Of a stretch of DNA of 64,000 bases, positions 33,479-45,775 are shown piece by piece. Origin of the DNA: Psilocybe azurescens. Its lineage: Eukaryota; Basidiomycota; Agaricomycetes; Agaricales; Agrocybaceae. Numbering within the stretch: position 1 is the first letter of the stretch; each line of letters opens with the position of its first letter. The stretch lies in assembly GCA_023853785.1 (NCBI GenBank), contig JAJIRX010000033.1:1-64000 (forward strand), read 5' to 3'. The notes below the pieces were generated by a model, which was given only the letters and a program-made list of their open reading frames with translations, made no database searches and was not told the DNA's origin. The position numbers and the translations under genes were made by a program.

Positions 33479-36290
33479 ATGCTCCAGGAGGTCTTAAACA
33501 AGACACCTGAGGAGAACATAGAAAACACAAAGGTGGTAGCTGCCGAGATTGAGCAGCGCATCACGGAGCTGGAAGCTATACGCTACACACAAATAAGAGA
33601 CAATGTTGCTATGCGACACAGAATTGAAGGTGAAAGCATTGGCAGCAAATACTGGATACAGACAAACAAAGAGAAAAAACCACGTGACACTATACCAAGC
33701 CTGAAGAACCCTTCCTCACCACCTGATGCACCCCAGTACACAACTAAATCAGAGGAAATGGCAGAACTAGCAGCCAAGTATCATGACAAGCTACAAAGCC
33801 AGGACCTAATAGATGATCTGGACCCAAATGAGACCTCTGCAGTCCTAAACCACATAACCCCTCACCTCAGTGCTGAAGGTAGGACAGACCTGGCATCCTA
33901 CCTCACAAGGGAGGAAATACGAAAAGCAATACTTGCTTTGCCAAATGGAAAAGCAGCAGGGATAGATGGCATCCCCATGAACTGTGGAAAGCACTTATGG
34001 AAAAACACACAAACAACACTAGAGCAGGCCAGCCGGCCTTTGATATAGTATCTGTGCTAACACATGTATATAATGACATAGAAAAACATGGAGTAGACCC
34101 ATGCACTGGCTTTGCAGAAGGGTGGATGTGCCCAATATACAAGAAAGGCGACAAGAAGGAAATCAGCAACTACAGACCTATCACAGTCCTCAACACTGAC
34201 TATAAAATAATGACTAGAGCACTCACTACCAAGCTCTCCAAACATGTACCTGCTCTTATACATAAGGACCAAGCAGGATTTATGAAAGGTCGTTGTATTG
34301 AAGACCAGACTGACCTGGTTCGCCTCATGCTGGACCGATGTGAGATGACAGAGGAGAATGGCATAATTGTGTGCCTAGACCAAGAAAAGGCCTATGACAA
34401 GATTAGACATGACTTTATCTGGAAATCTCTGGAAAAATTCAACTTCCCATCACACTTCATAAACACTCTAAAACATATATATGGGGCAGGGAAAACCACT
34501 GTGGTCATCAATGGTGTCCTAAGTTACTTCTACAAAATAACAAGAGGAGTCCGTCAAGGGGATCCCCTCTCCTGCCTGATCTTTAACCTGGCTATAGAAT
34601 CTCTAGCAAGCATGCTTAGAGCCTCACCATTAAATGGCTTCCAAATTCCTGGAGAATTAGAGCGTCTCCTGACAACACTGTTTGCTGATGACACCACAGT
34701 CTTCCTGGCAGAGGGTGATGACCTCACTCTGCTACACAACCTGCTCCAACAGTGGTGCCGCTCCTCAGGGGCAAAATTCAATGTCAGCAAAACTGTTATA
34801 ATCCCAGTTGGAACAGAAGAGTATAGATCCCAGGTAGTAGAAACCAGGAAAATTAGGCCAGACAGAGAACCCATACCCCACCCTATCACAGTGGCTGAAG
34901 ATGGGTGTGCAGTCCGTGTTCTGGGGGCCTTTGTTGGCAATAGGATTGACCAAACTGGAGTTTGGGGCCCAACCATTGAGAAGCTCAATGCCCGACTAAA
35001 GCAGTGGGACAGAGGACACCCCACCCAAAATGGACGACGACTAATTGTGGGCATGGAAGTAGGCGGTCTGACACAGTACCTGACCAGAGTCCAAGGCATG
35101 CCTAAGCAAATTGAGAAAGAAATCACAAGAACACTGACCAAGTTTATGTGGGATGGAGGCTCATCAATGGTGAACGCAACCACCTTATCACGCCAGGTTA
35201 AAGAAGGAGGAAAGGGCCTCTTGGATCTAGAAGCCCGGAATGATGCAATTGAGCTTATGAAGCTGAGATCATATCTTGCTGCCCCAGATGAGAGACCACG
35301 ATGGGCAAAGGTTGCAGATGAGCTGATTGCCCACAACATACCAGCCAGTCATAGAGTCCGTGTGGCAACAGAATCACAGATTAACATATTCCAGCAATCA
35401 TGGACTACACAACTGAGAGGGCAACACACCTCCCAGAAGGGTTATCCCGGGATGCTAAAAGTAGCCTCACGCTACAATGTCAAACTTGACATGCCAAATC
35501 CAACAAAACATGTACTAGAAAATCTGCATGTGTGGCACCATACTGGCCTAGATCCAGATGCTCATGTCAGGAACAATGATGTGTGGGCTGAGTGCCTACG
35601 GCACAACCACCAAGTTATGCTAGTAGGCCAGCTAGTCAAACATGTTGCAAGAAGGTGGCCAGATATCCATGATACAACAAATCGGTGTGGCTGTCACTCC
35701 TGCAGAAATGACAGAGAACGTGGTTGCACAAATCCCCACAAGTGCTATGAAGCTGGAGCCACAGTGCTAGCTGCACTGTTGCCCAAGTGGGACCCCAGAA
35801 AAGCCCAAAGCCTCCAGCCACCTGCACTAGCTGCTCCTGAGGATGGAAGTATACTGTTTAATAAATTCCCAGATATAGTGAATCAGGTCAATGAAGGATA
35901 TCGGGTCTTCCATAGTGGCACAACCCATCGCCTTCAAGCCTGTGAGTCCCACCCTACCCAAGGCCCACCAAACAAGGTCTCCATCTTTGTATGTGCTCTG
36001 GGGTCACACAAAGAACCCAGTCCTCATCTGCAGGATATGGAATATGGCATGGAGTGGATGACCCTCGAAACAAGTCATGCCCCTCACACCGGAGGCATCA
36101 GTCCAAAGAAGAAGGTGAGGCCCTGGCAATGCTGGATGCTCTTGCTGGGATAGACAAATCTGACTATCTAACAGTCCAAATCACCTCAAAAAAACTGCTC
36201 AAGGCACTGACACAACGTGTTTCCTACATGGAAGATATGGGGATCTGGACCTTCCCTAAACTCCACTCTGCAGCACCTGGTATTAAAAAT
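33479..36290 (+). pseudogene. LINE ORF2: reverse transcriptase, cysteine cluster, RNase H
   Basis: The linker and thumb-proximal part (33,479-34,048) end with a shift near 34,000. The polymerase then stays open for 718 codons, with CPIYKKGDKKEISNYRPITV (34,129), AGFMKGRCIEDQ (34,276), VCLDQEKAYDKI (34,372), GVRQGDPLSCLIFN (34,546) and catalytic FADDTTVF (34,681). A cluster C-x-C-x2-C-x7-C-x5-C lies at 35,686-35,745. RNase H begins at about 35,970 and shifts frame near 36,030, where GIWHGVDDPRNKS, KEEGEALAMLDAL and ITSKKLLKALTQRV continue it to 36,290. Confidence 0.9.
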
Positions 36291-37180
36291 ACGTGAACGG
36301 CGAGGGCTGACACATCTGAGAAGGGCAAACCCTGCTGCACAAGGCTCCAAACATGCACGAGAGGCAGCACTAGAAGCCAAAGGCAGGTGGACTGCAGAGG
36401 ATATAGTAGATGTGCAGCTTGCCCCACACATCCACAGCCAGCACATCCAGGGTGCAAAACTCTCCCAGATGACACAGTCATTATTATACAAAGGGATAAA
36501 GAGGAGGAAGACATACCCAGCCCTGAAAAACCAGACCCTGGCAAACCTGGACATGGCCAGACATGCAGTTCCATATGCAAACAACACCCTGCCTGATGAT
36601 GAAACGCTGTGGAATGGCATAAATGATAAACTCTTCCCACACAGAATACGTGCTTACCTCTGGAAGGCCACACATAATGCATACAAGATTGGCAGATACT
36701 GGGAACAGATCCCCAACTATGAGCAGAGAGGCCACTGCCATGTATGTGCCACAACTGAGACAATGGGACATATCCTGCTAGAGTGCGAAGCATCAGGTCA
36801 GGCCGAAGCATGGAAAACAGCAAAGAGCTGTGGGCAGTCCGACAACTGCCATGGACAGAACCATTGCTAGGCATGATTCTGGGAGCAAACCAAATTGAAG
36901 TGCACACAGCACAGGGAACTCTGCTGAAAGGAGCAAGCCGTCTTTTAAAAATACTAGTCTCTGAGACAGCCCATCTCATCTGGAAGACACGATGCCAGTG
37001 GAGAATCACTGATGGGGCAGACATTGCAAAGATCAAAGCCCCTGCAACCATCAGGAAGACCTGGATCACTGCCATAAACAAGAGGTTGCACTATGAAATG
37101 CTTGCCACAAACAGGGTAAGATATGGGCGCAAGGCACTAAAAAAGACACTGTTGAAACAACATGGTGGGCAGTGCTAGCA
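36217..37180 (+). pseudogene. LINE ORF2: C-terminal region after RNase H
   Basis: The frame covers the tail seen in Agaricomycete LINEs: RIRAYLWKATHNAYKIG (36,640), then GHCHVCATTETMGHILLECE (a zinc-binding C-x2-C...H...C set, 36,730-36,790). After a shift near 36,830, LLKGASRLLKILVSETAHLIW (36,924) runs to about 37,180. The 3' UTR then runs to the poly(A). Confidence 0.8.
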
Positions 37181-38231
37181 GACAGGAACAACCTGCAGGA
37201 GGACTGGATCAGAACTACCGGGGTTTTAGTGGGTATTGGGTAAACAAACGGCATGTTTCTAAAGCCACCCTGAGTCCCACACTACTCAGCGATGAGTGTG
37301 CAAAGACATTCCCCGAGGTGGTCAGAATCTCTGATCTGAGTGCAATTCTCAAAACTCCCAGCTGCCTAACGAAACTAACTACTGGTAGTTGTCGTAAAGC
37401 TATATAGCTCCACCAAAAAAAAAAAAAAAAAAAAAGCATAGAAAAATATTTAAAAGAGATCAAGTGTCCAAACTATACTAATCTTTCTGTAGAACAACAC
37501 CCAGTAGTTCCATCTGCCAACTACATACAATAGATTGAAGGCTGACAGAGTTTAGGAGTGAAAAATAGAAGGATGAGTAAGTAAGTAACATAGGATGAGT
37601 AAGAAGTATAAGCAGGATTATGAAAAAGCAAAGTGAGATGAGTAAGAAAGAAGCAAAGCTGAGTAAGTACAATAAGCAAGAATGACAAAAGGAAGGAAGG
37701 ATCAATCATATGAAAGTGTCAGTCAATAGAAAAGGAGCCAAAATAGCAAACAAGTACCATGCTAATGAATAGAACCAGCCTATTCATGGCACAGCTCAGT
37801 CATCCATTACCAAGACTGCTGAGTGAGATAAAGATTTGCTGCATATGTGGAATCCAGTTAAGGACCAAATAGTTGTAGATGACCAAATGCTGATGACAAT
37901 GGTGATATATGATGCTGTGCAGTGCTGTGCATACTAGGATGGATAGAAATGATGTCCAGGAATAAGCTGCGCATAACCTTGAGGTTTGAAATAGATAGAC
38001 GATTGAATCATTGATAGGGAATGTAACTGATCAAATGGTCAAAGTGGAGATTGAAAGTTGGAATGGAGCTTGAAGTGGACTGTGAATGGACTTCAACGTT
38101 GAATATTGAGGGATGTGCTTCAGATAAAAATGCAAAATAATAACCCTGGCTTCTGCATGCAATGGGGAGCCAAGACAGACACTCTAAGCTTATAGATAAA
38201 TCTCATATCCAATCAAAATTGGTGTATGACA

Positions 38232-38393
38232 ACACTGAATTGTGTAGGGATGGATTTAATGATACCAGTTTTTTCCCATGGCCAGCTGTACACAGCTATG
38301 TTGCAAGTCTAGGATCAAAAACATTTGTTGTGTTGTATGGCACTGAGACAGAGATCAACGGTAAATATTACATACAAGAAGATACTACAGTAG
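38232..38393 (+). pseudogene. Helitron helicase, C-terminal end
   Basis: LNCVGMDLMIPVFSHGQLYTA (38,234-38,300) is the conserved last helicase block. After a damaged stretch the protein ends NITYKKILQ followed by TAG at 38,391, a normal C-terminus for the family. This closes the gene that began near 14,640. No 3' hairpin or CTRR terminus could be identified beyond it. Confidence 0.85.
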
Positions 38394-39760
38394 AATGGGA
38401 TGCTGTGAGATATGATAAGATACAGTATTGAATTTAATTTACATACCCAGTGTATGCAGGTATCTCTTGTGCTACAGTTACCTGCAAAAAGAATGATTTT
38501 CACAACATGTTATACTCATGAGATGTGTAAAGCAACTTACCCCAGTAGCCCTGCATGATACCCATCCTGAACCCCAATCACTCCACATCTCCCTTATAAC
38601 TGTTGCAAGCCATTTATTGGTAGCTGCTCCATACTGCCCTTGCATTCACACCTTAAATATCTTAACAAAAGTTCTTTAGAACTGGTAATTTCATCATGTC
38701 ATGCTTACTGCATGCAGACTCGAGTCTCAAGACAACAATCCTGGACTTGTGAGAATAGCATTCACCGTGCAGGCCATGAAATGGGCTAATGCAATTCCTA
38801 CACATGACCAACGTAAGTTTGTCTGCTGAATCTATCAAAGTCAATCCATGCAGCAAGACCCACCTTTGTATAGAGTGAAGAAACCTTCAGAGCAAAGTGT
38901 CTGTGTCAGAACATCCTTGGATCCTTTCTACACCCACCAAAGATAAAAAGAAAGATTGTCATGGCTTTCAGCAACATAGACTTAATATGGTATTGTTATC
39001 ATTGTACTCACAAACATACCCTCTATTTATTCAGCATTAGACCTCATTAACAGCTTATTCCAAGCATGAATACACTCAACAGGGTGTTGAGCACAAATAT
39101 TTATGGTATTCAGAGATTGCTCAAGGAAGACCTGGGCAGCACCTGCAAGCAGCTCATTGATGGTAGTTTGCAAACTTTGCTTTATGCCTGTTTTGATGGA
39201 GCTCAAAGTTGTGAACAGTGTTCATATTGAAAATTGCACCAGATTGACACATTTTCAGTATGTTGATAAGTTTCACATGCTATCAATAAGTATGATATAG
39301 AGCACTCACATTCCAGCACATGATATTGTACATCTAATTAATTATATCCTGGTCTTAACGCTGATATGATCTTTCAATCCACTATAAGAAAAATATCACC
39401 TGTTAGCTGCTTCCATCATTGTGATTTCACAATAATCCCATATTTGGACTATTTGAGTTGTTTATTAACACTTACGCAGCCATGAATATCCTGTGAAGTT
39501 GGTATTGAAAAGACATGCCGGAGCAAAGCAAGGTGTGACTTGTAAACTATTAATATTGTGGGAATAAATTAAGATTATATCATAAAACAAATTGCAGATT
39601 ATTAGTCATGATAGTCTACCATTGTACAAAATTTCAACTTGTTAGGTTGAGTTATTCTTGAGTTATTCAAGGAACAGTCCAACTTAAAAATCATTTAAAC
39701 AGTTTTGTCCCTCACTGTAACTAATTATTATACTTTGGATATTGTGTTAATTATTGCATC
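38394..39760. other. Intergenic sequence downstream of the Helitron
   Basis: No coding region, RNA gene or known repeat was recognised. Confidence 0.3.
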
Positions 39761-39767
39761 CACTGAA

Positions 39768-39896
39768 CTGCACTGCACTGCACTGCACTGTGCTAATAAA
39801 TATATTATTTGTTGTTGTTCAGTGAATATTTAATCCCAAATTCACTGAAATCCACTGGAGTCCATATGGAATATATGGGGAAAGGAAAGACCTCAG
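39768..39896. repeat. (GCACT)n microsatellite and small end fragment of the Mutator-like family
   Basis: Five GCACT units (39,768-39,792) are followed at 39,849-39,896 by TCCACTGGAGTCCATATGGA and a terminus GGAAAGACCTCAG, matching the tip of copies A and B (CTGAGGTCTTTAC reversed). The rest of the element is missing. Confidence 0.5.
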
Positions 39897-41551
39897 TAGA
39901 TGTAGACAAGCCCAAATGCAATTTTGGAACACCATTCATCAGTGATAGCTGAGATATCAATGTGGTGTTGATCTGTAAGATACACAATAAGAGCTTGAGC
40001 CTCACATTCTTACATAGAATGCAATTGATCCTGGGCATGAAGAAGAGCATAATCACTGCTGAGATTGATTGCTCCTTGTGGTAATTGCTTGTTGGAAATC
40101 TTGAATCTGGCTCAGACCTTATGTTCTGGAAACATGGCCACAAGTGTATCCATCTGGCAGCATAGCAGTCCTCACTTATTGAATGAGTTTGCGCAGGTCA
40201 AGGTATTCCATCACCCTGATCACAAAGAACGACAATAGTACTTGGGCACATAAAATGTTACACTGTACAGCTTACACACCCAACTACAAATAAAACCTGT
40301 ATAAATATCATGCCTCCTTGTCCTTGACCCAGTGGGATCTATATACACCCCCTGCTATAGGCATCCATAATGTCAAACCTGTAAGAGGGCTTGGGGGCCC
40401 GTCGAGGCTTGACAGTTTTACAAGTCTGTCAACTCGTCGACGGACTAGCGAGACCATAAAATCACCATCCACTAATAATAAACAAAAAGAAAAAAGACAA
40501 AGAAAAAGAAAGGACGACAGACCCTGTCCAGGCTTCACTTCATAATCACATCCAAAAAAAGAAAAAAATTCCGAGATACAACAAACTATAGCTAACCATG
40601 TACGTAGCAAGGAAAAATGATTAGCTAGCTAACATTGAACAAGAAACCATCAACGAGCGGTATCAAAGAGGCATGCACAACGAACCCGAGCTCCGAGCTC
40701 AAGGTCGAGTCTCGATAACCGAAGACAAAAGGCGAACAAGCACGCAGTACCAAGAAAAAAGGCATGGAATAATAGACACAGCGTACGGGCTACTACTATG
40801 AGCACCAATGAACGATGAACACACGTATATATATAAGCAATAAACCGACCCTAAAAAAGAAAACACGAATTCAAAAAAACACCCAAGAAAGAAGCACTAC
40901 ACAAAAGCGAAAGTCCTTCCTTCCTTCCTACGTACGCAAGTCGGATGTTTTTAAGGATAAAGAAGCAAAGAGGAAGCAAAATGGGTAAATAGAACGTCAC
41001 ATCACAGAAGCCACGATTCAATCATAAAAAACGGGAGTACGAGTAGAGTAAAGGCAAAGGGGGGAGAGTGAGAGAGGCGGGCGACTGAGGCTGTGGTGGG
41101 GAAAACGGAGGCGGAGGGCGGGTGAAAGCAGAGAATCATGCATCGAATAAGGATAAGGATAGACGTCGGAGGCGAAGGCCAAGGTCGAGCACAACACTGA
41201 AGGAGAAGAGGCCGCCGATGAGCAAGGTGGGCGTGGCGTTGGGGCCGAGGGTCGATGGAGGGAGAGATGCGGTATGAACAGTATGAAAAGAAAAAATGAA
41301 GAAGCCGCGCAGGATACAAGCGCCCGAAGAGTATGAATAAAGTAGAAAGGATCTGATAAAGGGGATTGAAAAAAAAAATAAGTAAGCAAAAGAAGTTCAA
41401 ATCCTTCCAAGGGTATCCAAAAAAGAAAAGAAATCTCCGCGAAGTAAAGATGAAAAAAAGGTCGCAACAAGTCGTCGCATACATAAATATATATAATCAA
41501 AAAAAGAATCCACAAAAAACAATACACACCCTCAAAAATCCATCTACCAAT
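39897..41551. other. Transition to single-copy host sequence; no gene supported
   Basis: No repeats shared with the left half are seen after about 39,900. The frames present have no domain. The last few hundred bases are probably the 3' UTR of the minus-strand gene that follows. Confidence 0.35.
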
Positions 41552-41664
41552 TCATAGTATTCTCTCTCAAAATCGGCGCCGAGATCGCAGCAGGCACCAC
41601 AGTCCTCCTCTGGCTCATCTGCTGTGGTCCCCCTGAACCACTACCATACTGCGTATACTGGCCC

Positions 41665-44532
41665 TCATCCCCCTCTCGCCCTGATACCCCCGCAAACTAT
41701 CCTCCGCAAAGTAAAAGCTCCTCCTCCTCTGCCCCCAACGCTATCCTCGTCAAACTCCCTTCCATCCGGTCGCACACCCACCTCCCCAGGGTCGAACTGT
41801 CCCGCTGCCGCACCGGCGCCGCGCATCTGCGGCGGATCCGAAAGACGGTGGTGTATAAGCTGCCTTCTCCGCTTCATCGAGCGATACACGAGGAAGACAA
41901 GGACGAGGAGCGCAATCGCCCCGAGGGCACTGACAACCCCGATAATCGCGTCCTGGCGGCTCTTATTCCCACCCGAACTCGCACCCGTGCTGTCCAACCC
42001 ACTGCTCCCGGCCCCTCCCGCACCAATGCTATCCCCGCTGCCCACACCCGCGGAGCTCGACACGGAGAGTATGCTGAAGCCCGAGTTGACGCGCTGCGCG
42101 AGGGAGCGCGCGACGTTGTCCGAGACGCCGGTGTAGAAGGGCGACTGCTTGGCCTTGATCTGCGCGGCGAGGTCGTCCACGAGCGGCGTCTGGATGTACC
42201 CGAGCCACATCGTCCCGAGCTCGGAGAGGTCCGCGGCCGAGTGGTACGTCGTCGGCACATAGACCTGCAGCGCGAACGTCTTGATCAGGTCGCCTAAGCA
42301 GCAAAATGATAAATACAATCAATCAACTAAACTAGCCCAAAAAAGAAAGAACAAAAGACACGCACCCGAAATACCCAGCGCAGCCCCAATCAACACGGGC
42401 ACATACGCAAAGATCTGGCTGCTCGAAATCTGGCTGTTGACCACAAAGTTCCAGTTCAAATCACTATCAAACAAAATGCTGATCAGCGTATATCCCCTCA
42501 GATCCACATCGCTGCCCAGCTGGTCCGCCGGCAGAATCCTGCCCGGGATCCCAGTCGGCAGCGGGGCGGCGACGAGCGTGGTCTGCCCGTCCGCGGCGGT
42601 CGAGATGAGGGGCGCGACGGTGGACGTAACCTGGTCCGGGTCCGTGAGCGTCGCGGTCCCCGTGGACGAGGTCTGCGAGGCGAGTGCGAGCGAAGACTCG
42701 GTGAGCACGAACGAGAGCGCAGAGTTGATCGAGATGCTGGTGATGATCGAGAACGGCGCATCGCTCGTGCTGGATGCATCATCCGACACGCTCGCAGACG
42801 CGGAGGCGGAGGCGTCGCTCTCACTCGCGCTCGCGCTCTGCGAGACGCTGGGGAAGGAGATGACCACCGATGTCGACGAGGAGACAGATACGGGCGCGGA
42901 GGGCTCCGACACGGGCGGGGCGGTGATGCTGACGCTGGAGGACCCATCGTCCGACACAGGGACGGACGATGAGCTGACTACGGGGGCGGGGTGGTGATGA
43001 CCACACTCGACGAGGAGTCCGACACAGGCGGAGGCGTGACCGACGGCTGGATGCTCGTACTGATATCTGTTTGGGAGAAGGAGGAAGAAGACGACGTGTC
43101 AGGCGGGAGCACAATACTGGAAAGAATAGAAAGAATGCTCGACACAGGATCCACGGTGGGAGATGCGCTGGTGATCGGCGGAGAAGAAGTAGGAGATGAA
43201 TCAGGAGATGAAAAAGTGCTCGACACAGGATCCACGGTGGGAGATGCGCTGGTGATCGGCAGAGAAGAAGTAGGAGAAGAATCAGGAGACGAAAAAGTGC
43301 TCGACACAGGATCCACGGTAGGAGAGTCACTGGTGATCGGCTGGAGGATAGAAGAAAGAATGCTCGACAAAGGATCCACGGTAACGGAGTCACTAGTGCT
43401 CGGCGTAGGCGTAGGAGAAGAATCTACAGATGATAAAGATGAAGTACTGGAAAACGAGAACGGACCTGTGATGGACGGCGTAGCCGAGTCGGACGGGGTG
43501 CTTGAAGGAGGGACCAAAATGCTCGAAACAGGCTCGACGATGCTCGAGAGAATACTTGAGACGGGCCCGACGATGCTCGTCACGGGCTCGAGGATGCTAG
43601 ACAGGATGTTCCCAGGCGTAGAAGTCGGCGTCACGCTGGGGGCATCTGTGATGGAGTCCGACGCGGACGTCGGGTCAGTAGAAGAAGCTGCTGGGTCAGT
43701 GGATGAAGCAGGGGGTGCAGCCGACGTGGCTGGATCAGCCGAGGATGATGAGCCTGGATCCGCTGATGCGGAGTCGGTGGACGTGGCGGAGGTCGAGTCC
43801 GTGACAGATGTGGGTGCGAGGACGCTAGTGACGTCCCCAACGGCGCTGGTGGCAACGCTAGCAACTTGACTGACTCCGCTGGCGACGACGCTGGTGGCGT
43901 CCCCAACGGCGCTGGTGGCAACACTAACAACTTGACTGACTCCGCTGCCGAGGTCGCTTGCAACACCCCCGACAACAGTGGTGAGGGCACCGACGGCGCC
44001 TCCAAGAAGGCCTCCATCAGTGGAGGATGATGCAGGTGGTGGCGTAGTAGTGGGGGACGCCTGTGCAGAGGTAGAAGAGGCTGCAGCACTGTTGGTATCG
44101 GTCGCGGATGGGGTCGACGAGTTCGCGTCTGCAGCAGCCGCGGTTGTTGATGCGGTCGTCTGGGTGGCGCCGGTGTCTGTAGCAGAGGCACCATCACCAG
44201 CGCCATCGCCGCCGTTGCCGCCGTCGCTGCCACCGTCACCCTTACCGTCGCCCTTGTCGCCTCCATCAGGAGGGCCTGCCAGCGACAAAACCAGTCAGCT
44301 CAAAACCCACCTAACCCACAAAAGGCAAATAAAAAAAAGAACTCACCAATGACACCTGGGATATTTAGCCCAGGAATGTTGATGGGGAGCAGAGGCCCAT
44401 CCCGCGCGTCCAATTTGCTGCGAGAAGCACCCCCTCCAAGGACCTGCGAGCATGCGAGTTGACGCTGGACGAGTGAGAGGCGAGGACGGTGGTGACCAGC
44501 ACGAGTGCTGATAAGAGGGAGTTAAACCGCAT
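41665..44532 (-). CDS. MSB2: Signalling mucin, MSB2-like (signal peptide, mucin domain, HMH-like domain, one TM)
   Basis: The start MRFNSLLSALVLVTTVLAS (44,532) is a signal peptide. Exon 1 ends at 44,347 and intron 44,276-44,346 is GT-AG. A Ser/Thr/Pro-rich mucin part of more than 550 residues follows, with repeated SxVDPVSSxxSS units. The juxtamembrane domain contains YTLISILFDSDLNWNFVV, SSSQIFAYVPVLIG and, after intron 42,294-42,365, LIKTFALQVYVP and MWLGYIQTPLVDDL; this resembles the Hkr1/Msb2 homology domain. The TM segment AIIGVVSALGAIALLVLVF is followed by KRRR and a short tail. Such mucins act upstream of MAP kinases in surface sensing. Two single-base shifts (near 44,480 and in a C run at 42,982-42,986) break the frame. 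A possible tail extension to 41,552 would need another. I infer sequence error. Confidence 0.65.
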
Positions 44533-44962
44533 TTTGGTTGTACTGAAAGCTGGAGAGCCAGGACGGCAGAACTCTGCCTTGTTTAATGAAGGAGCGTGGT
44601 TATGCCTAACAGAATAGGACTTTTAGGTTTCGTCGATGTCGTTAGTAGGGCAGCGGCTCGGGGAAGGGACTGAGGACGGCGACGGGAACAGAGAAAGGAA
44701 CAGGAAAGAATTGGAAACAAGAGCCCAGGCCAAGGCGGTGTGAATATCCCTTCCATCAACACGCGGACATGTCCGAATCACAACTCCATCATTCCCGCTA
44801 TTTTCTCTGTTCTATTTACAAATCCAAGCCCTCAACGTGTTATCATTCCTCGCGGTTACTCATTCTCATTCACTTGGCTTGAGCATAAAAAAGTGGCATG
44901 CGTAGCATAACAAAAAAACCTATGTACAGCGCGTGCGTAAAAATATAGAGTACACGACTACT
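44533..44962. promoter_or_regulatory. Intergenic: MSB2-like promoter and uL23 3' UTR
   Basis: 430 bp between two minus-strand genes. It must hold the mucin gene promoter and the polyadenylation region of the ribosomal gene. No specific motif was recognised. Confidence 0.4.
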
Positions 44963-45765
44963 TTAGATGAAACCAATCTACACAAACGAAAATTTTCACA
45001 CAGTCAGCATCGAATCCCACCAAAAATAAAACACATATAATTATAAAATAAAACAACTCACCTTGTTAGCAACATCTAGAGCATCGTGATCGGGTGTCAA
45101 GCGGACGTAGGCCTTCTTCTTTCCGTCAGGTCTGTCGTCACAAAAAGATATTGCACATGAGCTCCTCGGAGAATAAGAATCAGAGTAAAACCACTACTGC
45201 TTACCGGATGAGGGTGTTGATTTTGAGAGCCTGGACATCGTACAACTTCTTGACGGCATCCTTGATCTGGCGCTTGTTCGACTTGATGTCAACAATGAAC
45301 ACAAGCGTATTGTGCTCCTCGATCTTCTTCATCGCCGACTCGGTGTTCAAAGGTCTACAACGCTCTGTTAATATCCCCCACTTCTAAAAGAGACACACGA
45401 CCACACGCACGACACAATAGTCCTGAACTGATCCATTCTTGGAGCATGGGGAATCGACTTGCGGGGGTACTTGGGCTCACGCGCAAGCTTAAGAGTCTTA
45501 GGGCGGTGGAAAGACACAGAGAACCGCGTCTTGCGCGCAGAGTGCGCATGCGCGCCCTGCAGCGCCGCCTTTTTAGCAGTCTTGGCCTTCTGCTCCTTCG
45601 CTCCGGTCTCTGCAGGTTCAAAAAGTCAGTTTTCTTTCAAGTTAAGCCGAACGAGGGGATGTAAGGATAGGTCGTAAGGGATTGTGTGTTGGGAAGGCAA
45701 GGGAAGAAGGACGATAACGCACTCTTGGCGACGGCCTTGCCCTTGGTGGTTTTTGTGGTGGCCAT
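44963..45765 (-). CDS. RPL25: Ribosomal protein uL23 (L23a/L25), complete, five coding exons
   Basis: This 60S subunit protein lies at the peptide exit tunnel and docks the signal recognition particle. Exons (complement): 45,723-45,765, 45,411-45,609, 45,205-45,354, 45,062-45,131 and 44,963-44,977, 477 nt in all, 158 residues, normal for the family. The protein starts [15 protein letters not shown], has [40 protein letters not shown], then [18 protein letters not shown], and ends [14 protein letters not shown]. All introns are GT-AG. The last exon is only 15 nt, coding IGFI and stop. The basic N-terminus is the usual eukaryotic extension. Confidence 0.95.
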
Positions 45766-45775
45766 TACTGGATGT

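Larger units (their letters stand above)
28137..37434 (+). mobile_element. Tad-like LINE (non-LTR retrotransposon), about 9.3 kb
   Basis: The element ends in 21 A (37,415-37,435) and is bracketed by the 15-bp duplication AGCATAGAAAAATAT (28,122-28,136 and 37,435-37,449). The uninterrupted target is visible in copies 1 and 2 of the host repeat (about 2,533 and 12,520). It carries a GC-rich 5' region, an ORF1 with CCHC knuckle, and an ORF2 with APE-type endonuclease, reverse transcriptase, a cysteine cluster and RNase H. This order fits the Tad group of fungal LINEs. ORFs are interrupted by single-base shifts. Confidence 0.93.
27149..38231 (-). repeat. LTR-like dispersed repeat, copy 3, split by a LINE
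   Basis: The repeat parts are 27,149-28,136 and 37,435-38,231, together about 1.77 kb once the LINE and its duplication are removed. They match copies 1 and 2 throughout, including the frame starting QGSYKPQLSSQQ (near 28,080, minus) and the 62-residue frame at 37,521-37,709. It interrupts the Helitron helicase between FNGCQ and LNCVGMDL. Confidence 0.75.
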
